Below are positions 27,801 to 36,860 of a stretch of DNA of 64,000 bases, one piece after another. Below the pieces are notes generated by a model. It did no database searches. It was not told where the DNA came from and worked only from the letters and a program-made list of their open reading frames with translations. The DNA is from Paralvinella palmiformis (Eukaryota > Annelida > Polychaeta > Terebellida > Alvinellidae). The stretch is from the NCBI GenBank assembly GCA_025642065.1, contig JAODUP010000426.1, positions 261,001-325,000 on the forward strand, written 5' to 3'. Each line of letters opens with the position of its first letter. Position 1 is the stretch's first letter. The position numbers and the translations under genes are program-made.

Positions 27801-30800
27801 TTATTTAGAAAATATTATTTTGTATGTGAATAATTGGTTTTTAATTTTGTTTTAGGGAGGACCTTACCATGAATTACTACAAGGTTTACTAGGAGCCTAT
27901 GCCTGTTACAGGCCCGATGTAGGTTATGTGAGTATCATTTATATGACAATAGATTTAGTATCTTTAGTTATCATCTTCAACAAATTATGTCATTTTATGT
28001 GATTCAATATGTCTGGTGTAAGTTTACATTTAGTTACATATTGTATCAAGATAAAAAATTATGTTCAATTATGTTCTATATTTAAATAAAAAACACTGCT
28101 ATCTTACTTATGAGCAGAAACATGGTCGTGTTAAATTTTCTTTGTTAACCTGTAAATGTTCAATAATATATATATATTAACATTAGCCATTTGCTAACAA
28201 AGGACATTTTTATCATAATATGGCAAAATTATTTTGAAAAAGAGCAGCTCCATGTCCAGCTGAGAACTTCACACCTTTGTTTACACAGATCAACATGAAA
28301 TACATTATAAATCTTACCACAATAATTTAACTTGCCATCTAAATGGGAACATCCCAATACCAATTAGATTAAAACTAGAATTTTTGTAAATATTGTCCAT
28401 CTATAAATATATAATGTGGTGTAGTTCACTTGGAAAATGTTTAATTGTTGTTCTAATCATTTGGTAGGAATGACTACCTTATATCCTTGATGTAAAGGAT
28501 TAAATCAAACAGCTTTCATTGGTCAGATCTTGAATAACAAAATTCCAGTTTTTCACCAAAGTTTCCACTAGTTTGGGGTGTTAATTGTTATAAACAACAA
28601 CCATTAAATATAAATATTATTGTTTTGTCTTCCGGTCATTAACAATTATCATTATTTATCAAATTGAGTGGATGTTCATTCAAAAATGGTTCAGTGGCTA
28701 ATTTTGAAACCAGTTGATCTCGAGGTCAATAGAAATAAGACTTTTTTTATAGTTTAAGCTGTTTATTTCTTGCAGCTGTCATGATTGTACTCTAAAATTT
28801 AAGTACTAGACAATAATCCTGATTTAAAGACACAAAGCTGGACAATAATAAATTTTCACATTTTGGGATTGCCAAAGTTAAGCCCATTCTTGATTGGCCA
28901 GTCAGTTGCTCCATCATTCAATATCTGAATATCTGAAGCCAGCATGGCTCCTCTGGACCAAGGTTCATTCACATTTATAACTCAATTAGATATATATTAG
29001 AATGACCTAGTTTTTGTTACTAACAAAAATAACAAAAATAAATGTGGCATCTTACCTGTCACCACCGAAAATAGCCCATTTAGCCTACCATGTGCACAAA
29101 AGTGGCTATAAATCATCAGTCATCATAGTCACCACTGAAAATAGCCCATTTAGCCTACCATGTGCACAAAAGTGGCTATAAATCATCAGTCATCATAGTC
29201 ACCACTGAAAATAGCCCATTTAGCCTACCATGTGCACAAAAGTGGCTATAAATCATCAATCATCATAGTCACCACTGAAAATAGCCCATTTAGCCTACCA
29301 GGTACACAAAAGTGGCTATAAATCATCAATCATCATCGTCATCACTGAAAACGCCCCATTTAGCCTACCAGGTACACAAAAGTGGCTATAAATCATCAAT
29401 CATCATCGTCATCACTGAAAATAGCCCATTTAGCCTACCAGGTACACAAAAGTGGCTATAAATCATCAGTCATCATCGTCATCACTGAAAACGCCCCATT
29501 TAGCCTACCAGGTACACAAAAGTGGCTATAAATCATCAATCATCATCGTCATCACTGAAAACGCCCCATTTAGCCTACCAGGTACACAAAAGTGGCTATA
29601 AATCATCAATCATCATCGTCATCACTGAAAACGCCCCATTTAGCCTACCAGGTACACAAAAGTGGCTATAAATCATCAATCATCATCGTCATCACTGAAA
29701 ACGCCCCATTTAGCCTACCAGGTACACAAAAGTGGCTATAAATCATCAATCATCATCGTCATCACTGAAAACGCCCCATTTAGCCTACCAGGTACACAAA
29801 AGTCGCCGTAAAACATCAATCATCATCATCATCATCATCACTGAAAATCTCTAGGCTGTGATAATTAATATAGAGTTATGGTGATCTCAACATAACCTGA
29901 TTTATCATTAATGTATACCAAATAGAAGACTTTAATATAATAATTGTACTTATTAGTAGTTATTTATGACATAGATAATGGGGAAAACATCCAATTAAGC
30001 AGATATGAATATTTTTGTTTCTTATATATTTTGCATTATTAAGTATTTAATCAATATTTATTTAATAATATTATTATATTAATGGTGAAGCACTTGTTAT
30101 GTTTTGTGTGTTTACTTACCCAGCAAATTGATTACTTCAGAATATACATAAATACAGTGTTTTCTGCTACAGATAAGCAGAATGTTGTATATTTTTGAAC
30201 AATTTGATGTTCATGAACATGCCCTGTTTTTGCACCTTGTGGCATTGTGCATATTATTATATTATATAGTATTTGTACAGTGCCTTAGAATGGCTCCGGC
30301 TAGAAAGGGGGCTTTATTAAATATACATTATTATTATATACAATGTGAAGTCTTGATTTTACTAATATTAAAATATCAACTTATGGGGGGATGATATAAA
30401 CAACTTATTTTTGTATGTATTGTTTAGGTACAAGGCATGTCTTTCATTGCTGCTGTTCTACTTCTCAACATGGATGTTGATGATGCATTTATTTGTTTTG
30501 CTAACTTGTTGAACCGTCCATGCCAGATAGCCTTCTTTAGACTTGATGAAAGTCTGGTTAGTATAGTTTCTTTAAGCTGTTTGTCTATTGTCTGTTAGTG
30601 TCATCATTGTTAACAATATTATCTGTCATAAACTGTATCATGTCAATTCATTTGGAAATATTTCCAGTAATAATTATATAATAATTTTAATAATTACAAA
30701 ACCTTTATATCGCCAATATCCCCAAAAAGAATTGAGCTCAATGGCTCACCTTGTACAGTAACAATAACCACATATCTACAGAAATCCACTCATCTAAGTT

Positions 30801-33800
30801 CTGTAAATAATCTGGAGGACAAGTTTAAACTAAAACTTAAATACGTTTAACATGATATATATATATATATATATAGTTTAGTATTCTGTGTTGTTGATCT
30901 CCAAAATGATATAATATTTTTAATAACACGTATTATACAAACATAAATCTTGCCATTCTAACTTTAGAAAAGTTCAGATGCAAGCAAAATATGTAATGGA
31001 AGTTATAAAGATGTATTCTCCTCCTAACTAGATTTTGTTACATTGTGAGATGTCACACCAAGTCCATATTGTGTGTTAGTCATCAGTAAATACACCAAGA
31101 TGTTGCACTCAGTCCATGTTGCATGTTAGTCATCAGTAAATATACCAAGATGTTGCACTCAGTCCATGTTGCATGTTAGTCATCAGTAAATACACCAAAA
31201 TATCACTAAATGCACAGATCTGTAATTGATACTGGTCAGTTATTAAAGTGATTTAAACAGAATAATGTATTTGTTCTCATAGTTATAGTCCTCATTTCTG
31301 ACAGTCCACTGTTGTGACAGTCCACTATTGTGACAGTCCATACATCTGATATATAGATATAAGGAAATAATCCATATTACTTGAGGGTAGCTATTATATC
31401 TTTCTTGAATGTCAGAATGGGAAAGCAAAAAGTTATATACTCTGATGTCAACAATCACAAGGATCATCAAACTACAGCTAATTAATGTAAATAGTCAGTT
31501 CATTTACATAAATCTGACAGTTTCTTGTTATAAGGGACACAATCTTTATATGGAATTTCACTATATAGTTTTCTTTACTCATTTCATTAATACATGAGAC
31601 TCTTACAACATCACTTTAAACTGGATTTTTTAATGTATGAATTACTGTTAGTTCTGCAAATTTGAAATGAAAATGAACTGTACTTTTAATTCTAGATTTG
31701 GATCCTGTATTTATAACATTTTGGATGAAATGCTCAGATATAAATGATCTATTGGTATACTCGGCTTTTGGAACAATCACTCTTTACAACATAGAATGAA
31801 CTTTGATTGAGATTTATTATTAATTTAGAATATTTAAAAGGTTTATGATAACTGTTTTTCCTTATAATTATTATCTTTCTGATTTACTATAATACATTTT
31901 AATTTGTTTCTGCCTAATAAAGGTTATTATATAATTAAACATATCATTATCAGTTATTAGTAATATTAATAATAACATCAGATTTATTTGACTATACACT
32001 GTAAAGAATAATATGTTAGTATTACTGGCAGTTCAATCTCTCTTCTCTCTCTCTCTCTCTCTCTTGTGTGTGTGTGTGTGTGTGTGATACTTAAGTATAT
32101 ATAGTACTTATGTATAACCTACTTGTTTGTTTCACAGATGAACTCATACTTTGAGACATATGAAGAATTCTTCCATGAAAACCTGCCACAACTGTACTAT
32201 CACTTCAAGAAACTGAATTTGAATTCTAATCTCTACATCATTGACTGGTATGTAAGCATAACACACACACACACCCACACACACACATCTTTGCCAGCAT
32301 TATCTCATAAATGTGATGTTCAGTAAATGAAGCAACTTCAAAATAATATGTGGAAATTTTAATGTTATTAGGTAATCTATATTTTATGATAATTTTATAA
32401 TATTAAATCATTTGTTCAGGTTATTCACACTGTATGCCAAGTCTTTGCCACTTGATGTAGCCAGTAGAGTGTGGGATGTCTTTTGTCGAGATGGCGAAGA
32501 ATTCCTCTTTAGAACTGCTTTAGGTATGTAATTAATTATTATTATTTATTTATTTAATATATCACATTTTTTTAGCCAGTTATCTATCACATGTGCTGCA
32601 ATCTAGTTAGAATAACATTTATAACAAGTGTAGTGTATGTAATGTATTTTGAATAGGAGGTATGCCACCATTTAAGGTATGCGTTGTTATTTAAAAAACG
32701 TATTTGACATATAAAATGTTGTTCTCACATTTACGGTTATATCAGGGTATGTATGATAGTGATCAACGTCAAACCAATATTTATAGAACTCAGTTTATAA
32801 TGTGACTCCTTGTAATTAGATAAATAGATTGATATAACCATACTGAGACCAACTAATAATATGCTGGTATTATGGTAACTGTCTGTACAAATACTTGACA
32901 TTTCTGATGAAAAGGAAACAGGATTTATTAGTTTCAAGGAAATGACCAGTTGTATTTTTATAACTTAGTTTTGTATGACAATATGACAGTTGTATTGATT
33001 TGTCATCATGTCAATATTGTGTTTCTCATTTATAGCAAAGGTTTTTTCTCTAATGCTTATTTGCATGGGAATGTCGGGTTACCCCCCCCCCCCATTTGTC
33101 TTCCCCCAAAATTGACCCTCCCCCTGAACCATTTACTATGACACAAGTAGAATATGTCAAAGGTTATTTGAAATATTTGTATTTAAGCAGATTTGAAATA
33201 TAAATAGTCATGCCAAATTATTATGCATCACATTCTGCATTATCCAAACACTAATAACATACCAGTCAGTGCTGTTAAGACCATAACTGCTGTTTATTAA
33301 AGGTATGTACATCAATAGAAGATTTTAATTGTCTGACAAAGTCTCTTTGGGGAACAAAACCATGCAAATTAACAAAATATCATATATGTATGATATAGGT
33401 ATAGTCATCCATAATCAAAGTCCTAACACTGTAACATGTATTTGTTCTTTATAAATTGAGAAACAACGTTAATATAAGTACATAAAACTGTGTGTGTGCT
33501 AGATATCATTGTGGATTGTACAAGATGTTGTCAGTATAGGTTTACTATAATGTGATATATTTTATGAGGTGACCTCCCCTTTGCCAGCAAATAAATCAGT
33601 ACATAAATTAGAGATTGCTATGAAGAGTGATCACAATTAATTGAAGAGCTTGTACCATGTAATATGATATGTTTATTTTTATTTTTTACATCTGTTATTG
33701 ATAATAACCAAATTTAAATGTTCCACATTGACTTCTAAGTACAATGTGCTCCTTATGTGATATTAGTGTTCCATGAATAGTTGTTAATTTTATAGATGTG

Positions 33801-34724
33801 AGTGTAACATAAGTACTACTTAGAAGTCAATGTAGAATATTTAGACCACTCACTGTGATTACCATCTTAAACAATCTGAGAATGTATACATTGAGAAAAG
33901 TGATTATCATTTGTAGTATTTGTAGTGGTTCATTTTCTGTGACATACCACAGACCAGGACCAGAATAATATTTCTTCACATCAGTATCAATAGACTGGTA
34001 TAATTTAATGTCCACTAGCCTAACTAATTATTTATTAGTCAAAAATATATTTCTTGATAGACCATGGAAAAATATACAAGATCATGGATGACCATATGCA
34101 AGTTAATACCAACCCAACCTCAATAAATATTGTTTAAACTAACCAGAAGAACTACTAGCGCCATCTATCCAACATTATCCAATGCCATTAATTGTATACG
34201 ACATGTGAAGCTAGTAGTAATTTTGATGATCTAATGGAGACATTATGTTTTTTTTTAAAATTAATCATAGACCATTAAACAAAACCAATCAATCAATTAA
34301 AAATGTTCTTGCTGCAACTAAACTGATGAAGCCTTAGAATTAAATGGATTTTGTTCCATAGAAAAAATCTCCAAAACAACTGTTATTGTATCACCCACAA
34401 AACAAACTTCAATTACTATGTTATTTACCTGAAAAGGGTAGATCTAGTACTTTAGTAGTAGCCTGATTAGGTTAGTATTTTGGACCAGCCTTTAATAGAC
34501 TAGTCCAGGACATCCAGACTACCACTTTTGTTGATTCTACTACAGATAAGTGTACCAGCCAAATGACTAGATTTATTTATCTTGTTTAACACTAAAATAT
34601 CAATGTGTGTGTGTTAGTTTATGTCTAGATTTTATATATCTCTTTCTTTATTTACATTTGGCTTTACTCAATATCATCTCATTTTATTCCACAATAGTAG
34701 ATAATATTGATGGCCTGTTTGACC

Positions 34725-34764
<40 letters not shown>

Positions 34765-35692
34765 AATTGACCTTGATAAACTCTGTTTAATTAAGCTAAA
34801 TACAATAAACATGATGGTTCTAACATACTGGTTGTTATTATTAGTTTAATTATTATATTACTCTGATTACATCATATATTATCTATCAAATAACAGTCTA
34901 TTATCAGTCATAGTCAGTAAATAGTTTACCTCACCCTGTTTCTGATCCTTTATAATTTAATTGTTGACAATACTTGTTAACTATATAATGTAAATTTTCC
35001 ATTCACATTTCTGAAGAATGATAAAAGTCAACAATAAGATTGTTGTCATCTTATTGGTTTACTATTATCAGATGATTCATTGATGATATCATTATCTGAT
35101 CAGTCTGTTGATAGTAAGACACTTCCCTCAAAACTAGAAAACATCAGATACTAAAGAAATAGATGTTGGATATTGAGTTACATTTATATTGTCAGATTAT
35201 GAACCTTTTATGACAAACAATTAATTAAAAATGTCTCTTTAATTTAGTGTAATATTAATATATGTTGATTTATTATAAATACACATTCTCTTTAGTTATG
35301 TAATTTCCCTTTTTTTCTGTGGGTTTACTTATTTTTATCTTTATCAATAAAACTGTTTTTTTATCATTATTAGAAACATGACCTGGTTAGATATTTGTAG
35401 ATGTTAGTATACGATATGTGGCACAGTCGAAAGATGACGATATTTAGAGAAGATCTGATTATTTTAATATTATATTTATTATCTAGGTATCCTAAAGCTT
35501 CATCAAGATATCCTTCTCAGTATGGACTTTATACATCTCGCTCAGTTCCTTACTCGCCTCCCAGAGACCATCTCCAGTAACGAGCTATTTAATGCCTTGG
35601 ACTCCATCAACATGATTATAGAGAAGAAGAAATTCTCTCAAGTCTTTGCTGATCTACGAGAACAAAACAAACCTCCAAGCGATAGTAACTGA
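3778..35692 (+). CDS. TBC1D12/14: TBC1 domain family member 12/14-like Rab GTPase-activating protein (3' part, 11 exons)
   Basis: Ortholog of the vertebrate TBC1D12/TBC1D14 pair. Family members carry a Rab-GAP TBC domain, bind RAB11 on recycling endosomes, and in the TBC1D14 case restrain autophagosome formation. Joined exons: 3778-4017, 5509-5591, 15240-15357, 17234-17340, 17454-17546, 22002-22087, 27856-27927, 30428-30556, 32138-32247, 32420-32523, 35487-35692. All junctions are GT/AG and the phases agree, giving 448 codons plus TGA. Numbering from the first full codon: LGWRLFGK and [11 protein letters not shown] pre-TBC motifs (1-80), a charged coiled-coil-like stretch (about 90-125), NWETM (143-147), [17 protein letters not shown] (154-170, TBC start), the arginine finger [10 protein letters not shown] (Arg232) and the glutamine finger YVQG (Gln268), then [16 protein letters not shown]. 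Both catalytic fingers are present, so GAP activity is expected. The N-terminal coding exons are outside the window. Whether it is closer to TBC1D12 or TBC1D14 cannot be decided; invertebrates usually have one gene. Confidence 0.97.
4018..5508 (+). other. TBC gene intron, no other feature except a TA tract
   Basis: AT-rich intron sequence with a (TA)n tract at about 5416-5460 close to the acceptor (tatattccag). Nothing else is recognised. Confidence 0.8.
5509..5591 (+). CDS. TBC1D12/14: TBC1D12/14-like exon b
   Basis: Encodes [20 protein letters not shown] and VEAAKKK, matching the family stretch PAKPAEEAxKHRQxYEEMV. The donor is the weak g|gtttgtg, and it leads straight into a run of GT dinucleotides (5592-5617). 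Confidence 0.9.
6397..7640 (-). other. Reverse-strand coding-like remnants of unknown family
   Basis: This block is visibly less AT-rich than its surroundings and has open reverse-strand stretches. At 7132-6839 these include [20 protein letters not shown] and [20 protein letters not shown] followed by a GQ-rich low-complexity end; at about 7624-7440 there is a separate open stretch. Frames are interrupted, and I recognise no domain. A decayed transposon or retrocopy is the likeliest origin, but this is inference. Confidence 0.35.
8255..8625 (+). pseudogene. hAT transposase C-terminal (dimerisation domain) remnant
   Basis: Conceptual translation gives [20 protein letters not shown], then KLTKSD, a stop, and [13 protein letters not shown]. 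This is the hAT C-terminal signature (S/A-x-E-R-x-F-S...K-x-x-x-R-x-x-L...N-L-L-x-I-K). The in-frame stop and lack of an upstream transposase core show it is dead. Confidence 0.7.
9222..9650 (-). pseudogene. Decayed reverse-strand fragment, beta-propeller (NHL/TRIM-like) type
   Basis: On the minus strand an almost continuous frame reads [20 protein letters not shown], an in-frame stop after ELIALGQ, then [20 protein letters not shown] and [20 protein letters not shown]. The pattern LITLDSDG...TRIIKVG resembles blades of the NHL/TRIM-type propellers expanded in lophotrochozoans. The stop and missing flanks mark it as a pseudogene fragment. The family call is tentative. Confidence 0.45.
10040..10420 (-). 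pseudogene. hAT/ZNF862-like transposase core remnant
   Basis: The minus strand translates to [20 protein letters not shown], then a stop, then [20 protein letters not shown] and [18 protein letters not shown]. Domesticated and live hAT proteins of the ZNF862/KIAA1586 type carry a comparable RNase-H-like segment (D-x-x-TD-x-S ... G-x-x-x-DGAS-x-N-x-G). It carries an internal stop and no neighbouring domains, so it is a dead fragment inside the TBC gene intron, opposite in orientation to the hAT fragment near 8.4 kb. Confidence 0.7.
10430..11947. other. Intron sequence, nothing recognised
   Basis: AT-rich sequence with short, non-conserved ORFs only. Confidence 0.6.
11948..13097. repeat. 35-bp / 48-bp minisatellite
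   Basis: Tandem array of ctactatacctcactggtag ctctactgttactat-type units. The main unit is 35 bp; early units (about 12033-12225) are a 48-bp variant with an inserted ttaactgatgatgg-like segment. Point variants (tattatcaa, cgtagttctagtg) recur in blocks, indicating block duplication. The 48-bp form yields a spurious open frame of 16-residue repeats. It lies inside the large second visible intron of the TBC gene. Confidence 0.9.
13260..13322. repeat. (CA)n microsatellite
   Basis: About 60 bp of perfect CA repeats. A short (GT)n lies at 13900-13923. Confidence 0.95.
13323..14044. other. Intron sequence, no gene seen
   Basis: Low-complexity AT-rich sequence with no supported feature other than short GT/TA tracts. 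Confidence 0.6.
14045..15041. repeat. 68-bp minisatellite with a 261-bp higher-order repeat and a hairpin per unit
   Basis: The unit start ggcataaag occurs at 14077, 14145, 14213, 14281, 14338, 14406, 14474, 14542, 14599, 14667, 14735, 14803, 14871, 14939 and (as ggtataaag) 15007. Spacing is 68 bp except two 57-bp units lacking attgctgccat, which creates a repeating 261-bp block of 68+68+57+68. Each unit holds a perfect 7-bp stem TCTCCTC/GAGGAGA around the loop ATGACA. The array ends about 200 bp before exon c of the TBC gene. Confidence 0.95.
15240..15357 (+). CDS. TBC1D12/14: TBC1D12/14-like exon c
   Basis: Encodes (E)[19 protein letters not shown], then [12 protein letters not shown], matching the family's KEAQRRKKQLEER ... 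[13 protein letters not shown]. The donor is aat|gtgagt, and the intron opens directly into a long GTGA array. Met147 is split over the junction. Confidence 0.95.
15358..15671. repeat. (GTGA)n array beginning at a splice donor
   Basis: About 314 bp of GTGA units, interrupted near 15427, 15530, 15561 and 15611. The first unit is the GT of the exon c donor, so every following unit also spells the donor consensus GTGAGT. On the other strand it gives THSL repeats, which are meaningless ORFs. Confidence 0.98.
15725..15880 (+). repeat. Microsatellite-linked dispersed repeat, copy 1 (partial)
   Basis: A (GT)n run, then ttaggatacata, cagaacatcatcatct, taaacatcc and ctccataaat. The same ordered words occur at 46040-46290, 53719-54100 and 55620-55995, each time next to a GT/CA microsatellite. 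This copy lacks the cgtacgcgac half. Confidence 0.65.
15881..17233. other. Intron sequence with simple repeats
   Basis: No gene seen. A compound (CT)n(TA)n(TG)n tract lies at about 16990-17090, and a (CA)n tract at about 17190-17210 just upstream of the exon d acceptor. Confidence 0.7.
17234..17340 (+). CDS. TBC1D12/14: TBC1D12/14-like exon d (start of TBC domain)
   Basis: Acceptor aattacag|g, donor ccag|gtaaga. It encodes [20 protein letters not shown] and [15 protein letters not shown], the opening of the TBC domain (family: [20 protein letters not shown]). Confidence 0.97.
17454..17546 (+). CDS. TBC1D12/14: TBC1D12/14-like exon e
   Basis: Encodes [20 protein letters not shown] followed by an acidic/Ser linker ([11 protein letters not shown]), matching the family's HELFDICLARAKERW segment. 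It is separated from exon d by a short 113-bp intron. Confidence 0.95.
17547..19359. other. Intron sequence, no gene seen
   Basis: AT-rich. It holds a TA tract (17797-17823) and, at 18960-19060, a run of degenerate tcctactttt words that recurs near 21740-21830. Confidence 0.6.
19471..19651. repeat. 16-bp minisatellite
   Basis: About 11 units of cttagccatacattgt, with a few c/t changes. Copy B of the host element has a single related word (cactgtcttagcc near 26208), so the array expanded inside copy A. Confidence 0.9.
20210..20464 (+). pseudogene. hAT transposase C-terminal remnant (ZNF862-like)
   Basis: The open stretch contains [20 protein letters not shown], then FVIKIKTAF and [13 protein letters not shown]. 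This matches the hAT dimerisation region (hSxAxSERxFSxVxKIKTxxR ... LxxLxxxKxN). No upstream zinc finger or catalytic core is attached. The ATG at 20210 is probably just an internal Met of a longer ancestral protein. Confidence 0.75.
21495..21570 (+). repeat. Second copy of the repeat at 1-80
   Basis: Shares ctttgctctg, gtttcct and tttttcaaagg-cactct-atgtctg in the same order as the window's first 80 bp. Confidence 0.6.
22002..22087 (+). CDS. TBC1D12/14: TBC1D12/14-like exon f (arginine finger)
   Basis: Acceptor actttcag|a, donor aaaag|gtattg. It encodes [20 protein letters not shown] and [16 protein letters not shown] carries the catalytic arginine finger (Arg232 of the visible protein). 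Confidence 0.97.
22196..22232. repeat. 16-bp perfect palindrome with outer arms
   Basis: ATACGGAATTCCGTAT at 22209-22224 is its own reverse complement. It is flanked at a distance by CTTCA (22196-22200) and TGAAG (22228-22232). Confidence 0.85.
22233..24800. other. Less AT-rich, CpG-containing intron block
   Basis: The last part of the introns before exon g holds a block with more G/C and more CpG (acgtacgaatg, tatacgcgtc near 24100-24120) than its surroundings. It includes the minus-strand ORF at 23503-23892. No known repeat family is recognised in it. Confidence 0.4.
23503..23892 (-). CDS. Hypothetical 129-aa ORF nested in the TBC gene intron
   Basis: This minus-strand ORF starts at a true ATG (23892) and ends at 23503. 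It begins [20 protein letters not shown] and continues with an aromatic-rich stretch ([20 protein letters not shown]) and a helical-looking [21 protein letters not shown] see no signal peptide, membrane segment or known domain. The region just upstream carries CpG-containing words such as gtgacgttatc and gagcatgcgtg, which could be promoter elements. Its length is long for chance in AT-rich sequence but not decisive. It could be a nested gene, the first exon of one, or a fragment of a mobile element. Confidence 0.3.
   Translation of the reverse strand: MAGSSVIHEIQNLLRRLYPQNQFMYYLNFCTVGSFTPFTNFHNFNKEVEPDNTTVIEIEKMLKFSLMNFRDLVCRHNTFGFILKANLHTVDQLNLATAKFGDFIILNILVTAKNGEFCSVRKVDFCFLF
24850..26134. 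other. Intron sequence, no gene seen
   Basis: Very AT-rich, with no supported feature. Confidence 0.6.
26135..27265 (+). mobile_element. hAT/ZNF862-like element, copy B (internally different)
   Basis: Shares its two end blocks with copy A (19360-20880): cgtattctgaaaactatgat...aatggtgcatttt...gagatc at the left, and aatacagcaatcc...agaatatgtagggtaatcatg...gaacctttcacaaaag at the right. The hAT C-terminal ORF found in copy A is absent; the interior (about 26480-27080) is unrelated sequence. This looks like a non-autonomous derivative or a copy with a replaced interior. Confidence 0.6.
27266..27855. other. Intron sequence, no gene seen
   Basis: AT-rich, with no supported feature. Confidence 0.7.
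27856..27927 (+). CDS. TBC1D12/14: TBC1D12/14-like exon g
   Basis: Encodes [20 protein letters not shown] and DVGY, matching [24 protein letters not shown]. The donor is a perfect gtgagt. Confidence 0.97.
27928..29056. other. Intron sequence, no gene seen
   Basis: AT-rich, with no supported feature. Confidence 0.7.
29057..29850. repeat. 70-bp minisatellite
   Basis: About eleven 70-bp units containing cactgaaaa, ccatttagcctacca and aagtggctataaatcatc. Units fall into two sequence classes: atagccc/atgtgcac in the first copies, then acgcccc/aggtacac. Junctions are made of a catcat trinucleotide run, which expands at the right end. Confidence 0.95.
30265..30345 (+). mobile_element. SINE/LINE-like 3' tail, forward orientation
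   Basis: Contains gccttagaatggctcc, then a gctag-aaag-gggctttatt segment and aatatacattattattata. It is the same tail as at 905-1000 in inverted orientation. Confidence 0.6.
30428..30556 (+). CDS. TBC1D12/14: TBC1D12/14-like exon h (glutamine finger)
   Basis: Encodes [20 protein letters not shown] and [17 protein letters not shown]. Tyr266 of exon g plus VQ here form the catalytic YxQ glutamine finger (Gln268). Confidence 0.97.
30557..32137. other. Intron sequence with a 50-bp triplication and (CT)n(GT)n
   Basis: Three tandem 50-bp units (about 31040-31200) share gcatgttagtcatcagtaaa. A (CT)n(GT)n tract at about 32040-32087 precedes the next acceptor. No gene seen. Confidence 0.75.
32138..32247 (+). 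CDS. TBC1D12/14: TBC1D12/14-like exon i
   Basis: Encodes [20 protein letters not shown] and [16 protein letters not shown], matching FEVFFEENLPKLFAHFKK ... IYLIDW. Trp is split across the next junction. Confidence 0.96.
32420..32523 (+). CDS. TBC1D12/14: TBC1D12/14-like exon j
   Basis: Encodes [20 protein letters not shown] and [15 protein letters not shown], nearly identical to the conserved vertebrate block. It is preceded by a short 172-bp intron with CA repeats just after the donor. Confidence 0.98.
32524..35486. other. Last TBC intron, no nested gene seen
   Basis: AT-rich. It holds a poly-C run near 33081, the inverted-repeat element at 33725-33833 and a TA tract at 34728-34760. Confidence 0.7.
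33725..33833. mobile_element. 109-bp element with perfect 17-bp terminal inverted repeats (MITE-like)
   Basis: The left arm acattgacttctaagta (33725-33741) is the exact reverse complement of the right arm tacttagaagtcaatgt (33817-33833). A looser second match (cttatgtgat / aacataag) continues inward. No clear target-site duplication is visible, so the transposon call is tentative. Confidence 0.55.
35487..35692 (+). CDS. TBC1D12/14: TBC1D12/14-like terminal coding exon
   Basis: Encodes (G)[20 protein letters not shown], then [20 protein letters not shown] and a lysine-rich tail ending KPPSDSN and TGA (35690-35692). The C-terminus has about the length expected for the family. The stop codon is the tga of the first actgatcagt unit of the following minisatellite. 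Confidence 0.97.
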
Positions 35693-36427
35693 TCAGTCAA
35701 TATATGGTCACTGATCAGTCAGTGTATGGTCACTGATCAGTCGGTGTATGGTCACTGATCAGTCGGTATATGGTCACTGATCGGTCGGTGTATGGTCACT
35801 GATCAGTCGGTATATGGTCACTGATCAGTCGGTGTATGGTCACTGATCAGTCGGTATATGGTCACTGATCAGTCGGTGTATGGTCACTGATCAGTCGGTG
35901 TATGGTCACTGATCAGTCGGTATATGGTCACTGATCGGTCGGTGTATGGTCACTGATCGGTCGGTGTATGGTCACTGATCAGTCGGTGTATGGTCACTGA
36001 TCAGTCGGTATATGGTCACTGATCAGTCGGTGTATGGTCACCGATCAGTCGGTGTATGGTCACCGATCAGTCGGTATATGGTCACCGATCAGTCAGTATA
36101 TGGTCACCGATCAGTCAGTATATGGTCACCGATCAGTCAATGTATGGTCACCGATCAGTCGTTATATGGTCACTGATCAGTCGGTATATGGTCACTGATC
36201 AGTCGGTATATGGTCACTGATCAGTCGGTATATGGTCACTGATCAGTCGGTATATGGTCACTGATCAGTCGGTATATGGTCACTGATCAGTCGGTATATG
36301 GTCACTGATCAGTCGGTATATGGTCACTGATCAGTCGGTATATGGTCACTGATCAGCCGGTATATGGTCACTGATCAGTCGGTATATGGTCACTGATCAG
36401 TTAGTGTTGGTCACTGATCAGTCATTA
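35688..36427. repeat. 22-bp minisatellite overlapping the TBC stop codon
   Basis: About 33 units of actgatcagtcggtatatgg tc. Units differ mainly at tgtatgg/tatatgg and actgatc/accgatc, and variants alternate in the first half while the second half is nearly homogeneous. Most units carry the perfect 10-bp palindrome ACTGATCAGT. As the array follows the stop directly, it should be transcribed as 3' UTR. Confidence 0.97.
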
Positions 36428-36854
36428 TAAATATTAGATGATACCAACTGATATAATCAGTTAGGTTAATGATATGTCTGTGTCATTATCTGTCTGTATC
36501 AGTGAAAATGACACACACACAAAACACACACACACACACATTATTGACAGTCACAGGTCATAATGTTCACTGTTATCATTTGTTTATTACTGCAATCCAA
36601 AGTATATTCAAAATTGAGCAGGCCATTTGTGCATAACCATACAAATATACATGCATATGTGTTAATGACCATTAAACACCACAGTGTGTGTGTGTGTGTG
36701 TATATACATAGTAAATATTTAATTGTAATTATCAGTAATAACTATGTTGACATAACACAAATTGTTGAAATTAAAGTTTCAATAATATCTATTTGTTTTT
36801 AGACTAATAGAGTAATTATTTAAAATTGGTTTAATCTGTAATAACTTCATTTGA

Positions 36855-36860
36855 AATAAA
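36855..36860 (+). terminator. Candidate polyadenylation signal AATAAA of the TBC gene
   Basis: An AATAAA downstream of the minisatellite, about 1.16 kb after the stop. AT-rich sequence yields AATAAA by chance, so this is only a candidate. Confidence 0.3.

Noticed and set aside
29057..29850. CRISPR-like regular repeats
   Set aside because: Units are directly adjacent 70-bp tandem repeats without unique spacers, in a eukaryotic intron.
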